NCBI GenBank assembly: GCA_018432565.1
Contig: JAHDSS010000347.1
Span: 1-5,633 of the forward strand
Origin: Kiritimatiellia bacterium
Lineage (GTDB): Bacteria > Verrucomicrobiota > Kiritimatiellia > CAIQIC01 > Lenti-01
Length of the DNA stretch: 5,633 nucleotides
Direction of reading: 5' to 3'
Positions within the stretch are counted from its first letter, which is position 1. Each line of letters starts with the position of its first letter. The translations under genes were made by a program, and so were the position numbers. Below, in pieces: positions 1 to 5,243 of the stretch. Under the pieces are notes generated by a model, which was not told where the DNA came from, did not search any database, and was given only the letters and a program-made list of their open reading frames with translations.

Positions 1-282
1 GTAGTTCTTGAGCGCGCCGAGATAGCGGGCGTAGAGCTTTTTGCTGAACGGGTGGGGATAGGACTCGAAATGGCGGTTGATGTCGGAGGGCGCTTCGGTG
101 TCTTCGGCGATCTGCCGGACGATGTCGCGCTTGTCGCTGTCAGGCATTCCCGGCCAGCTTTCGTCCTCGAACGCGAGGGCGGCCCGGCGGACGGACGGGG
201 GGATGCGCACGGCGTTTTTGATGAGATGCGCCACCAGCTGGTGCAACTGGGCGCCGAAGGGTTGCTCAAGTTCGTTGCTCAT
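1..282 (-). CDS. Hypothetical protein, N-terminal 94 residues (C-terminus beyond left edge)
   Basis: An open frame runs from an ATG at 282 to the left edge with no stop, giving 94 residues that begin MSNELEQPFGAQLHQLV. I do not recognise the family. The visible part is soluble-looking and charged, with no signal peptide or membrane segment. It has a predicted helical start (about residues 8-22), then an acidic stretch containing ESWPGMPDSDKRDIV, and later SYPHPFSKKLYARYLGALKNY-like basic and aromatic residues. The start is supported by the purine-rich GGAAGT (292-297) about nine bases upstream and by a promoter at 312-340. It is divergent from the gene at 620 and shares with it the intergenic palindrome array, which may regulate either gene. 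Its function cannot be inferred from what is visible. Confidence 0.75.
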   Translation of the reverse strand, partial: MSNELEQPFGAQLHQLVAHLIKNAVRIPPSVRRAALAFEDESWPGMPDSDKRDIVRQIAEDTEAPSDINRHFESYPHPFSKKLYARYLGALKNY

Positions 283-311
283 GAATGGACCACTTCCACC
301 TTTCTGTTTTG

Positions 312-340
312 AATATAGGCCGGGCGGGGACCCGGGACAA
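312..340 (-). promoter_or_regulatory. Sigma-70-type promoter for the minus-strand gene ending at the left edge
   Basis: Read on the minus strand, TTGTCC (340-335) and TATATT (317-312) are separated by exactly 17 bases. The -10 matches TATAAT at five of six positions and the -35 matches TTGACA at four of six. A perfect TTGACA lies directly upstream (346-341), but its spacing of 23 is too long. Transcription would start near 305, leaving a leader of roughly 23 bases before the ATG at 282. The AT-rich -10 stands out in GC-rich surroundings. The palindrome array lies more than 100 bases upstream of this promoter. Confidence 0.6.
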
Positions 341-448
341 TGTCAAAAACGGGAAAGAACAAACGAAGGCGAAGCAGGAAAACAGGAAACCCGGGAAGGC
401 AGGAATTGAGAGGGGGCAGGGGGCAGGAGTGTTGGCGGATGGCTTGTT

Positions 449-582
449 CCGGATTTTCCACGGTGTGGAAAAAAGTTTTCCATGCTGTGGAAAATCCGGC
501 ATGATTTTTCCATGGCATGGAAGATCCGGATGGATGTTTTCCACGCCATGGAAAACAGGTTTCCACGGCATGGAAAATCCGG
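449..582. repeat. Array of five 19-bp palindromes bounded by 12-bp inverted repeats
   Basis: Five copies of TTTTCCAYGSYRTGGAAAA occur at 454-472, 476-494, 506-524, 537-555 and 559-577. The seven-base arms are conserved: copies 1, 2 and 4 are perfect, copy 3 has one change in its right arm (g523) and copy 5 one at its first base (g559). The five-base cores vary: CGGTG, TGCTG, TGGCA, CGCCA and CGGCA. Centres are 22, 30, 31 and 22 bases apart. The extended 12-mer TGGAAAATCCGG occurs exactly at 488-499 and 571-582, in inverted form at 449-460, and with one mismatch at 518-529, so the array is closed at both ends by inverted copies. Such sequences could be operators for a dimeric regulator, a clustered palindromic interspersed repeat, or a small mobile element remnant. 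I cannot name the protein that would bind it. No TTCCA-N5-TGGAA site was seen elsewhere in the window. Confidence 0.9.
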
Positions 583-619
583 CGGGGAATCCGGGGCCTG
601 AAGGATCCGGGAGGCGGAG

Positions 620-1681
620 ATGGACGAGTTCAAATGGGCGTGGGTGCTGTTTGTGGCGGCGTCGGTGGCGGTGCTGGTGCGGGTGGCGCTGTGGTTTCTG
701 CCGGGGCCGGCGATCCGCCATGCGGACCGGGTGGCGCGCGCCGCGGAGCCGGAGACCGCGGAGACGGCCGCGTCGGAGCTGCCGGATGCCGCGGAGCCGG
801 AGGCCGTCCTCGAGGATCTGGCCTGGCCCGATGATGTCCCGGAAACGGAGGAATCCTGGCCGCCCCTGGATCCCGGGGTCTGGGACGACGCCGCCCCGGA
901 CGACGGCCGTGAACCCGCCTCCCCGCCGGAGGACTATCACTTCCGGCGCACCCGCTGGGGCATGACGCCGGCGGAGGTCCGGGAGGCCGAGGGCATTCCC
1001 GCCCTGCGCGAGACGCCGGAGTCGCTGGTGTATGTCACCACCACGCTCGAGCTGCCGTGCCGCCTGACCTATGGCTTTACGCGCGACGCCCTGACGCGCG
1101 CGCATCTGGCGTTCTCGGATCCGGACGGCCGGGACATCCCCCCGCTGTCCATGGCCCAGGCCCAGCGCCGGTTTCTGTTTCTGCGCGAGCAGCTGCGCCG
1201 CCGCTACGGCGAGCCTGTCGAGCATAGCGTCCAGGTGCCCCGCGACGTCTCGGCCCTGCGGCGGCGCCTTCAGAAGCAGGACGAACTGACGGAGCAGTAC
1301 GATGCGGAAATCGCGGAGGCGGAAGCCCGGCTGCGGAGCCAGCGCGAGCGGCTGCAGACCCGCTATGCGCGCTGGCAGCGCCGGGACGAGCTGATCGCCC
1401 GCGGTCTGGCCCCCTATGAGCGGGATCTGCGGGACTTGAAGGAGTGGAAGCAGGAGGCGCTCGAGACGGCGGCCCAGGCCCGCCGTCTGATTCAGGAAAA
1501 CCAGGCGGCCGACGCCCGGACGCCGCTGGTGGCCGTGCTGTCCGCCCGGTGGCCCTTTGCGCGGGAGGTGCAGGACATCGAGCTGCGGCTGGACCAGCGC
1601 CGCCGGGTTCCGCGGCTCGAGATCCGCTACCGCGCCGCCCGTCCCGGCATGGACCTGCCGGGGGGCATGGACGAACTGTAA
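620..1681 (+). CDS. Membrane-anchored coiled-coil protein of unknown function
   Basis: This 353-residue protein has an N-terminal membrane segment (about residues 7-27), then a low-complexity acidic, Ala/Pro/Glu-rich linker (about 35-103). Next is a compact domain (about 105-200) that begins with a YHFRRTRWGMTPAEV motif and has several predicted strands around VYVTTTLELPCRLTYGF. A long charged helical region follows (about 205-295, rich in R, E, Q and L) with coiled-coil character, then a short C-terminal tail. The RWGM(T/S)xxEV motif recurs in small bacterial envelope proteins, often just before a beta-rich domain; I do not know a named family for the whole chain. The anchor suggests most of the protein lies in the periplasm. 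The start is set by GGGAGG at 609-614. The gene is monocistronic here: the palindrome array lies upstream and it converges on the minus-strand cluster with a 10-base gap. Confidence 0.85.
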   Translation: MDEFKWAWVLFVAASVAVLVRVALWFLPGPAIRHADRVARAAEPETAETAASELPDAAEPEAVLEDLAWPDDVPETEESWPPLDPGVWDDAAPDDGREPASPPEDYHFRRTRWGMTPAEVREAEGIPALRETPESLVYVTTTLELPCRLTYGFTRDALTRAHLAFSDPDGRDIPPLSMAQAQRRFLFLREQLRRRYGEPVEHSVQVPRDVSALRRRLQKQDELTEQYDAEIAEAEARLRSQRERLQTRYARWQRRDELIARGLAPYERDLRDLKEWKQEALETAAQARRLIQENQAADARTPLVAVLSARWPFAREVQDIELRLDQRRRVPRLEIRYRAARPGMDLPGGMDEL

Positions 1682-1691
1682 GGGGGAGGGC

Positions 1692-2126
1692 TCAGGGCGC
1701 CGCGGGGGCATTGCTGCCGCCGGGGGGCGGGGTCATGGCGCGCCGCAGCGCGCGGTCGGCGCGGTGGCGTTCCTTGAGTTCGTCCAGCAGCTTGCGGTGT
1801 TCCTCCTGCTGCTCGGGCGTCAGGTGTTCGGCGATGGCCACCCGGGCCTGCTCGATCAGGGAATCGATCAGCGCCCGGTTCTGTTCGCGGGCTTCCTTCA
1901 TGCGCTCGCCGTGCGCCTGGAAGATCTTCAGAACTTCGGCGCGCTGCCCGTCGTTCAACTGAAGCCGCCGGGTCAGGCGGTCGGTGATGTGTTCGGGCAT
2001 GTTGGCGGGAATCTGCGAGTAGCGCTGGATGCGGGCGCGGATGATCGCCGCGTTGCCGTAGAAGCCGATGCAGACGCCGACGAGCAGCGCGGTCAGCAGC
2101 AACAGGGCCAGTTTGGTTTTTTTCAT
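1692..2126 (-). CDS. Membrane-anchored periplasmic sensor/chaperone, Spy/CpxP/CnrX-like
   Basis: This 144-residue protein has an N-terminal hydrophobic helix (about 5-23) followed by an almost entirely helical, charged domain. Two LTxxQ-type segments mark the Spy/CpxP/heavy-metal-resistance superfamily: LQLNDGQRAEV (about 56-65) and a canonical LTPEQQEEH (102-110). The tail is Pro/Gly/Ala-rich. There is no clear AxA cleavage site, and the Cys at 19 lacks a lipobox, so the helix is probably a retained anchor, as in CnrX. Histidines at 46, 72, 101, 110 and 121 and Met76 (an H-x3-M pair with His72) could bind metal, but they do not line up obviously with the CnrX ligands. An upstream in-frame ATG at 2150 overlaps the preceding stop (TAATG) but lacks a ribosome binding site; 2126 has a good one. 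It is the last gene of the sigma/anti-sigma cluster and probably senses metal or misfolded protein outside the membrane. Confidence 0.85.
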   Translation of the reverse strand: MKKTKLALLLLTALLVGVCIGFYGNAAIIRARIQRYSQIPANMPEHITDRLTRRLQLNDGQRAEVLKIFQAHGERMKEAREQNRALIDSLIEQARVAIAEHLTPEQQEEHRKLLDELKERHRADRALRRAMTPPPGGSNAPAAP

Positions 2127-2133
2127 GCGGTGG

Positions 2134-2140
2134 TTCTCCT
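2134..2140 (-). promoter_or_regulatory. Ribosome binding site that decides the start of the Spy/CnrX-like gene
   Basis: On the minus strand AGGAGAA sits seven bases before the ATG at 2126. The alternative ATG at 2150 has only pyrimidine-rich sequence upstream, and starting there would add eight hydrophilic residues before the membrane segment. Confidence 0.75.
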
Positions 2141-2149
2141 GCGCGGTCA

Positions 2150-2476
2150 TTACAGCGTGGAATTGCCGGGCGTCAGAAACGCGTCGGCGAACTGGTCGGG
2201 CTGGACGCTGCGCATCCAGGCGCTGCCGATCTGCCGGTCGGCGGTCTCGAGGGACTGCGCGAGGATCGCGCCGGACGCCATCAGGGCCAGGGACGCCGCG
2301 GCGGCGCAGGCCCAGGTCGGGATGGCGGCGACGGGATTCGGGGGGAGGCGGCGCGCGGGATGCGCGGCCGCCTCGCGGCGGACGGCGGCCATGATGGCGG
2401 CCGTGTCCAGCTCCGGGGTCTCCGGGCGGTAGGCCGCTCGCAGGCCGTTCCAGATGTCGGGATATCGGGTGTTCAT
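2150..2476 (-). CDS. Small single-pass membrane protein, probable anti-sigma factor (CnrY-like role)
   Basis: This 108-residue protein has about 50 hydrophilic, presumably cytoplasmic residues beginning MNTRYPDIWNGLRAAY. A single hydrophobic segment follows (about 50-74, with WACAAAASLALMASGAIL) and then a short outer tail of about 34 residues ending FLTPGNSTL. No HxxxCxxC zinc anti-sigma motif is present, and the family is not recognisable from sequence alone. The role is inferred from size, topology and position: its ATG overlaps the sigma-factor stop as ATGA, indicating translational coupling, and the next gene encodes a periplasmic sensor. CnrY and NccY are likewise short single-pass proteins whose cytoplasmic part holds the sigma factor. 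AAAGGA lies about nine bases before the start. The same frame stays open upstream to 3700, but that extension overlaps the sigma gene and is not coding. Confidence 0.8.
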   Translation of the reverse strand: MNTRYPDIWNGLRAAYRPETPELDTAAIMAAVRREAAAHPARRLPPNPVAAIPTWACAAAASLALMASGAILAQSLETADRQIGSAWMRSVQPDQFADAFLTPGNSTL

Positions 2477-3114
2477 GTCTCGTTTTCCTTTCGCGATTCG
2501 ATCGCCATCAGAATGGCCTTCAACCGCCTTCGCGCGCGGAACGCGCGCACTTTCACGGCGGAGAGCCCGCAGCCGAGGAGCTTCGCCGCCTCCTGCATGG
2601 AGCGTTCCTCCAGTTCCACCAGCGTCAGCACCGCCCGATCGTCGGGCGACAGCCGCGTCAGCGCCGCGTTGAGCCGTTCGCGGGCCGTTTGCAGGGCGTC
2701 GTCGTCGGCCTGCTGCCGGGCCACCTGCTCCTGATGGGCGGCCTCGAGGCGGACGGCGGCGCCGTCGTCGAGGTCGTCCAGCAGTCGTTCGCGGCGGCGG
2801 TACGTCTTGCGCCAGAAATCCATCGCGGCATGCCGGGCGATCCGCAGCAGCCAGATGCGCACGGGGGCATCGCCCCGGAAGGCCGGCAGGGCCCGGTAGG
2901 CCCGGACGAAGGCATCCTGGGCGACCTCCTGCACGTCCGACGGCGGCAGCCGCCGGGCGAGATCCGCCGCCACCAGATTCCGGAAGGTATTCACGATCAC
3001 CGCGAACGCCTCGACATCCCCGTCCAGCACGCGCCGGACCGCCTCTTGGACGAAGGCTTCTTCGGCGTCGCGTTTCTCGTGGTCGCTCATGGGCGGAGGG
3101 GCGGGCGGGCGCAT
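2473..3114 (-). CDS. ECF-family RNA polymerase sigma factor
   Basis: This 213-residue protein has the two domains of extracytoplasmic-function sigma factors. Sigma region 2 (about 33-105) includes the core-binding DVQEVAQDAFVRAYRAL segment and the -10-recognition part RIWLLRIARHAAMDFWRK. A charged linker (about 106-146) follows. Region 4 (about 147-202) includes LSPDDRAVLTLVELEERSM and a helix-turn-helix, AAKLLGCGLSAVKVRAFRAR, that would contact the -35 element. It would redirect RNA polymerase to a stress regulon when released by the membrane protein encoded immediately downstream. Two starts are possible: 3114 (GGGTGG seven bases upstream) and 3090 (MSDHEKRDAEEAF, a more typical N-terminus but with no ribosome binding site). 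I prefer 3114 slightly. It lies 66 bases after the proline-rich gene on the same strand, so it may be co-transcribed with it. I see no convincing promoter in that gap. Confidence 0.93.
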   Translation of the reverse strand: MRPPAPPPMSDHEKRDAEEAFVQEAVRRVLDGDVEAFAVIVNTFRNLVAADLARRLPPSDVQEVAQDAFVRAYRALPAFRGDAPVRIWLLRIARHAAMDFWRKTYRRRERLLDDLDDGAAVRLEAAHQEQVARQQADDDALQTARERLNAALTRLSPDDRAVLTLVELEERSMQEAAKLLGCGLSAVKVRAFRARRRLKAILMAIESRKENET

Positions 3115-3180
3115 TCAGCGACCACCCGCCGGCTACCTTTTCACAGAACAACAGCCAATTCAAGCGCTCGGGGGTTGCGG

Positions 3181-3516
3181 CTAGAACCGGAACTGAAAGC
3201 TGACCGACGGCCAGGCCGGGTAGCAGACCACCGGCGGCGGCGGGGGCGGCATGACATAGACGCCGGGGGCGTACCAGCCGTAGGCCGGCGCGGTGACCAC
3301 CACGCGGGGCGGGCGGTGATGCCGGCGGTGATGCACGCGAGGCGGCGGCGGGGGGGGCGGGCGGCGCGGATGGAACCGCACCGATTGCCCCGGATACGGC
3401 GCCGGGCGGGGAGGGGACCGGTCGTGGCCGCGGGGCCGGGCCAGGGCGCCGGACGGGGCGGCCAGCAGGGCCGCGCAGGCCGCGGCCAGAATCCAGGTTC
3501 GTGCAGATGTGTTCAT
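3181..3516 (-). CDS. Small secreted proline- and histidine-rich protein
   Basis: This 111-residue protein starts with a clear signal peptide (about 1-26, hydrophobic core WILAAACAALLAA, likely cleaved after ALA). The mature part is very basic and of low complexity: seven consecutive prolines (53-59), a VHHRRHHRPPR cluster (61-71), an aromatic GWYAPGVYVM segment, six prolines (90-95), one cysteine (98), and the C-terminus SVSFQFRF ending in an aromatic residue. Short exported proteins of this composition are common and usually unassigned; I do not recognise a named family. The His cluster could bind metal, and the alternating hydrophobic C-terminus could be a strand that interacts with the outer membrane. 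Both ideas are inference. AGGAGA seven bases before 3516 sets the start; an upstream ATG at 3534 would put polar residues before the signal peptide and is less likely. It is divergent from the thioredoxin-fold gene and precedes the sigma factor. Confidence 0.8.
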   Translation of the reverse strand: MNTSARTWILAAACAALLAAPSGALARPRGHDRSPPRPAPYPGQSVRFHPRRPPPPPPPRVHHRRHHRPPRVVVTAPAYGWYAPGVYVMPPPPPPVVCYPAWPSVSFQFRF

Positions 3517-3686
3517 GACGGGGTCTCCTTTCACCGGGTTTTCTCATCCCTTCGCTCCCATCGGTCGCCGGCCGGGGCGTGCGGGTTACAGGTCCGGATT
3601 GTCCGGGCGGCGGCGCCGAATGCTTTTTCATTGTGTTTTGCGGGGGAGCGGGCAGAATGACGGGTGGAAATCTGGAGGATTCTGTC
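3517..3686. promoter_or_regulatory. Divergent intergenic region between the proline-rich and thioredoxin-fold genes
   Basis: These 170 bases must carry promoters for both divergent genes. On the plus strand TTGTGT (3631-3636) and CAGAAT (3653-3658) are 16 bases apart and lie 28 bases before the ATG at 3687, a weak candidate set in a locally AT-richer stretch. GGAGG at 3674-3678 is a good ribosome binding site for 3687. On the minus strand no standard -35/-10 pair is visible; AGGAGA (3529-3524) is the ribosome binding site for 3516. The promoter candidate is low-confidence. Confidence 0.35.
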
Positions 3687-4658
3687 ATGCGCAAACTCAT
3701 TATTCCGGCGGTGTTGGCGGCGGTGCTGGCCCTTGTTTCGGGGGCGGCGGCCCAGGAAACGACGGTGTTTGAATCGAACTACAACGCGGTGCTGAGCCGG
3801 TTGCAGAGCATGGGGCACGGGTACTACTCGCAGCAGGAGTGGGCCGAGGTCGAGCAACGCGTGAACGACCTGATGGCGGATGCCGCGCAGCGGCGCGACG
3901 GCGAGGCCATCGTCAAGGCGGCGCTGATCAAGGCGATGGTATTGAGCGACATGCGGCACGCCCACGGGGAAGCCGTCAAGGAACTCCGCCGCGCCCGCCA
4001 GACCGTCCGGGACATGCCGGGCGTGGACGCTTCGCGACTGTTTGTGAAAGAGGCCGAGGTGCAGGCCGCCGCGGGCGATGCCGGCGCCGTGCAGCAGCTG
4101 ATCGAGGAGTACAAGGCCAGCCCGTATTACAAGCCGCAGCCCTACGCCTGGTCGGGCGGCACCGGCCCCGGCGATCCGCTGGTGCTGACGCGTCCGGGCG
4201 CCGCCGACAGCGATTCGCTGCCGCTGTCCATCATGGAGAGCGCCCAGGCGCGCGCCACGGCGGCCGCCGGCGTGGCTTTTCCCGACACCGTCCTGACGGA
4301 TCTCCAGGGGCAGCCCCTGGCCATGTCCGATCTGCGCGGCAAGGTCGTGGTGGTGGATTTCTTCGCGCGCGGCTGGAAGAACTGGGAAGACGACCGCGCG
4401 CTGATGCGCGACCTGTGGGGCCGTTACAACCCGCACGGCTTCGAAATCGTCAACATCTGCCTCGAACGCAACGCCGCCGGCCTGGAAACCGCCGGGCTGC
4501 CGGGCCGGGTCATTCCCGGTGCGCCGGACCTGGCCCGTTCGATGGGCGTGTTCGGCGACCGCACGACGTTCCTGCTGGATGCGGAAGGGCGGGTCATCGC
4601 CCGCAATCTGCGCGGGCAGGACCTGGCCTTTGCCGTGCGCCGCGCCCTCGGGCGCTGA
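3687..4658 (+). CDS. Secreted thioredoxin-fold (TlpA/ResA-like) protein lacking the CxxC active site
   Basis: This 323-residue protein has a signal peptide (about 1-22, cut near GAAA/QE). A helical, repeat-like N-terminal domain follows (about 25-150, segments such as WAEVEQRVNDLMADAA and AVKELRRARQTVRDM resembling TPR helices), then a linker, and a C-terminal redoxin domain (about 195-323). That domain keeps family landmarks: FPDTVLTDLQGQPLAMSDLRGKVVVVDFFA, the GFEIVNICLE strand and TTFLLDAEGRVI. Where TlpA-type proteins have WCPPC, this one reads GWKNW, so both catalytic cysteines are tryptophan (W230, W233). The cis-proline before TTF is arginine (R292). The only cysteine in this domain is C258. 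It therefore cannot act as a conventional thiol oxidoreductase and is more likely a structural or binding protein in the periplasm. The ATG at 3687 follows GGAGG by eight bases; an in-frame ATG at 3579 would place 36 residues before the signal peptide and is rejected. It heads a three-gene unit. Confidence 0.9.
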   Translation: MRKLIIPAVLAAVLALVSGAAAQETTVFESNYNAVLSRLQSMGHGYYSQQEWAEVEQRVNDLMADAAQRRDGEAIVKAALIKAMVLSDMRHAHGEAVKELRRARQTVRDMPGVDASRLFVKEAEVQAAAGDAGAVQQLIEEYKASPYYKPQPYAWSGGTGPGDPLVLTRPGAADSDSLPLSIMESAQARATAAAGVAFPDTVLTDLQGQPLAMSDLRGKVVVVDFFARGWKNWEDDRALMRDLWGRYNPHGFEIVNICLERNAAGLETAGLPGRVIPGAPDLARSMGVFGDRTTFLLDAEGRVIARNLRGQDLAFAVRRALGR

Positions 4659-4670
4659 GCCCGGCCCCGC

Positions 4671-5243
4671 ATGGCCTCTCCGGTCTTTCATGGACTGGCC
4701 GGCGCGGGACTCGCCTATGCGCTGGCGGCCGATGCGCGCCTGCCGCTGAACGCCTCCCTGCGCCGGGCCGCGCCCCTGATGACGGGCGCCGCGGCGCTGG
4801 CGTGCCTGCCCGATCTCGACTATCTGCCGGGGATCGCAACCGGCGCTCTGAATGCCTTCCATCAGCAGGGCACGCACAGTCTGGCCTGGGTGGTTCTGGC
4901 CGCCGCCGCCGTCTGGCTGGCCGGGCGGATCTGGAAGCCGGCCCGCTTCGGGTGGCGCGCCTTCGGCTTTCTGGTGCTGCTGATCGGCAGCCATCTGGCG
5001 ATCGACCTCGTTACCGCCGATCACGCGCCGCCGTACGGCATTCCGCTCTGGCAGCCGTTTTCCGGCCGGCCGGTGCAGGCGCCGTTCGCCCTGCTGCCCG
5101 CATGGGAGAAAGCCTCGCTGCGCGATCTGATGAGCCCGGCCAATGCGCGCCCCTTCGCGATCGAACTGACGGGGGGGCTGGCCGTGGCGGCCGGGTGCGT
5201 CGCGGCAAAGAGAAGCTGGACGCGGCGGCGCGCCGCGATATGA
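4671..5243 (+). CDS. Membrane-bound metal-dependent hydrolase, YdjM/DUF457 family
   Basis: This 190-residue inner-membrane protein carries the family's metal-binding residues in order: FH at residues 6-7, PDLDYLPG with D48 and D50, the HQQGTHS signature (H64, H69, S70; usually HRGxTHS), and SHLAIDLVT (H108, D112). Hydrophobic segments lie around 10-20, 33-46, 71-85, 96-112 and 164-178. Escherichia coli YdjM is a LexA-controlled member, and the family is annotated as a putative membrane hydrolase; the substrate is unknown. No Shine-Dalgarno sequence precedes the ATG, which lies 12 bases after the upstream stop, so translation is probably coupled. Its stop overlaps the next gene's first ATG as ATGA. 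The length is typical of the shorter members. The position before lpxI hints at an envelope-lipid role, but that is only inference. Confidence 0.88.
   Translation: MASPVFHGLAGAGLAYALAADARLPLNASLRRAAPLMTGAAALACLPDLDYLPGIATGALNAFHQQGTHSLAWVVLAAAAVWLAGRIWKPARFGWRAFGFLVLLIGSHLAIDLVTADHAPPYGIPLWQPFSGRPVQAPFALLPAWEKASLRDLMSPANARPFAIELTGGLAVAAGCVAAKRSWTRRRAAI

Larger units (their letters stand above)
283..619. other. 337-base divergent intergenic region
   Basis: No credible gene lies here; frames open across it lack a plausible start and ribosome binding site, or are extensions of shadow frames. From left to right it holds the leader and promoter of the minus-strand gene (283-346), a purine-rich stretch on the plus strand (about 347-425, rich in GAA, GGAAA and GGGGCA) with no recognisable signal, the palindrome array (449-582), and a short GC-rich leader with the ribosome binding site GGGAGG (609-614) five bases before the ATG at 620. 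I found no convincing -35/-10 pair for the plus-strand gene, so its promoter may lie within or overlap the array. Confidence 0.7.

Noticed and set aside
454..577. CRISPR array
   Set aside because: The repeats are 19-bp perfect or near-perfect palindromes with gaps of only 3, 11, 12 and 3 bases, too short for spacers, and no cas gene is near.
454..577. parS or replication-origin iterons
   Set aside because: The motif does not resemble the ParB site consensus (TGTTTCACGTGAAACA) or DnaA boxes, and no parAB, dnaA or rep gene is visible.
266..1711. Long minus-strand open frame (481 codons) opposite the coiled-coil gene
   Set aside because: It covers the intergenic palindromes and the antisense of a gene with a proper ribosome binding site, membrane anchor and coiled coil. 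The translation is Arg/Pro/Gly/Gln-rich, as expected for an antisense frame of GC-rich coding DNA.
1682..1740. Intrinsic terminator between the convergent genes
   Set aside because: The 10-base gap and adjoining GC-rich sequence can form weak pairings but show no stem followed by a T-run on either strand.
2070..2126. Lipoprotein signal in the Spy/CnrX-like protein (Cys19)
   Set aside because: The residue before the cysteine is valine (LVGVC), which does not fit the lipobox requirement for a small residue at -1.
3560..3590. ECF-type promoter (TGTAAC with a downstream CGACC) before the proline-rich gene
   Set aside because: The resemblance to some ECF promoters is slight, and no matching sequence precedes the sigma operon, where autoregulation would be expected.
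2689..3660. Plus-strand open frame (323 codons) opposite the sigma factor
   Set aside because: It is antisense to a clear ECF sigma factor and the proline-rich gene, has no ribosome binding site or recognisable domain, and is rich in Arg, Gly and His.
2150..3700. Long minus-strand open frame (516 codons)
   Set aside because: Only its last 108 residues are real (the small membrane protein from 2476). The rest overlaps the sigma factor and proline-rich genes in another frame and is Arg/Pro-rich low complexity.
3531..5024. Long minus-strand open frame (497 codons)
   Set aside because: It is antisense to the thioredoxin-fold and hydrolase genes, which both show recognisable family motifs; the antisense translation has none.
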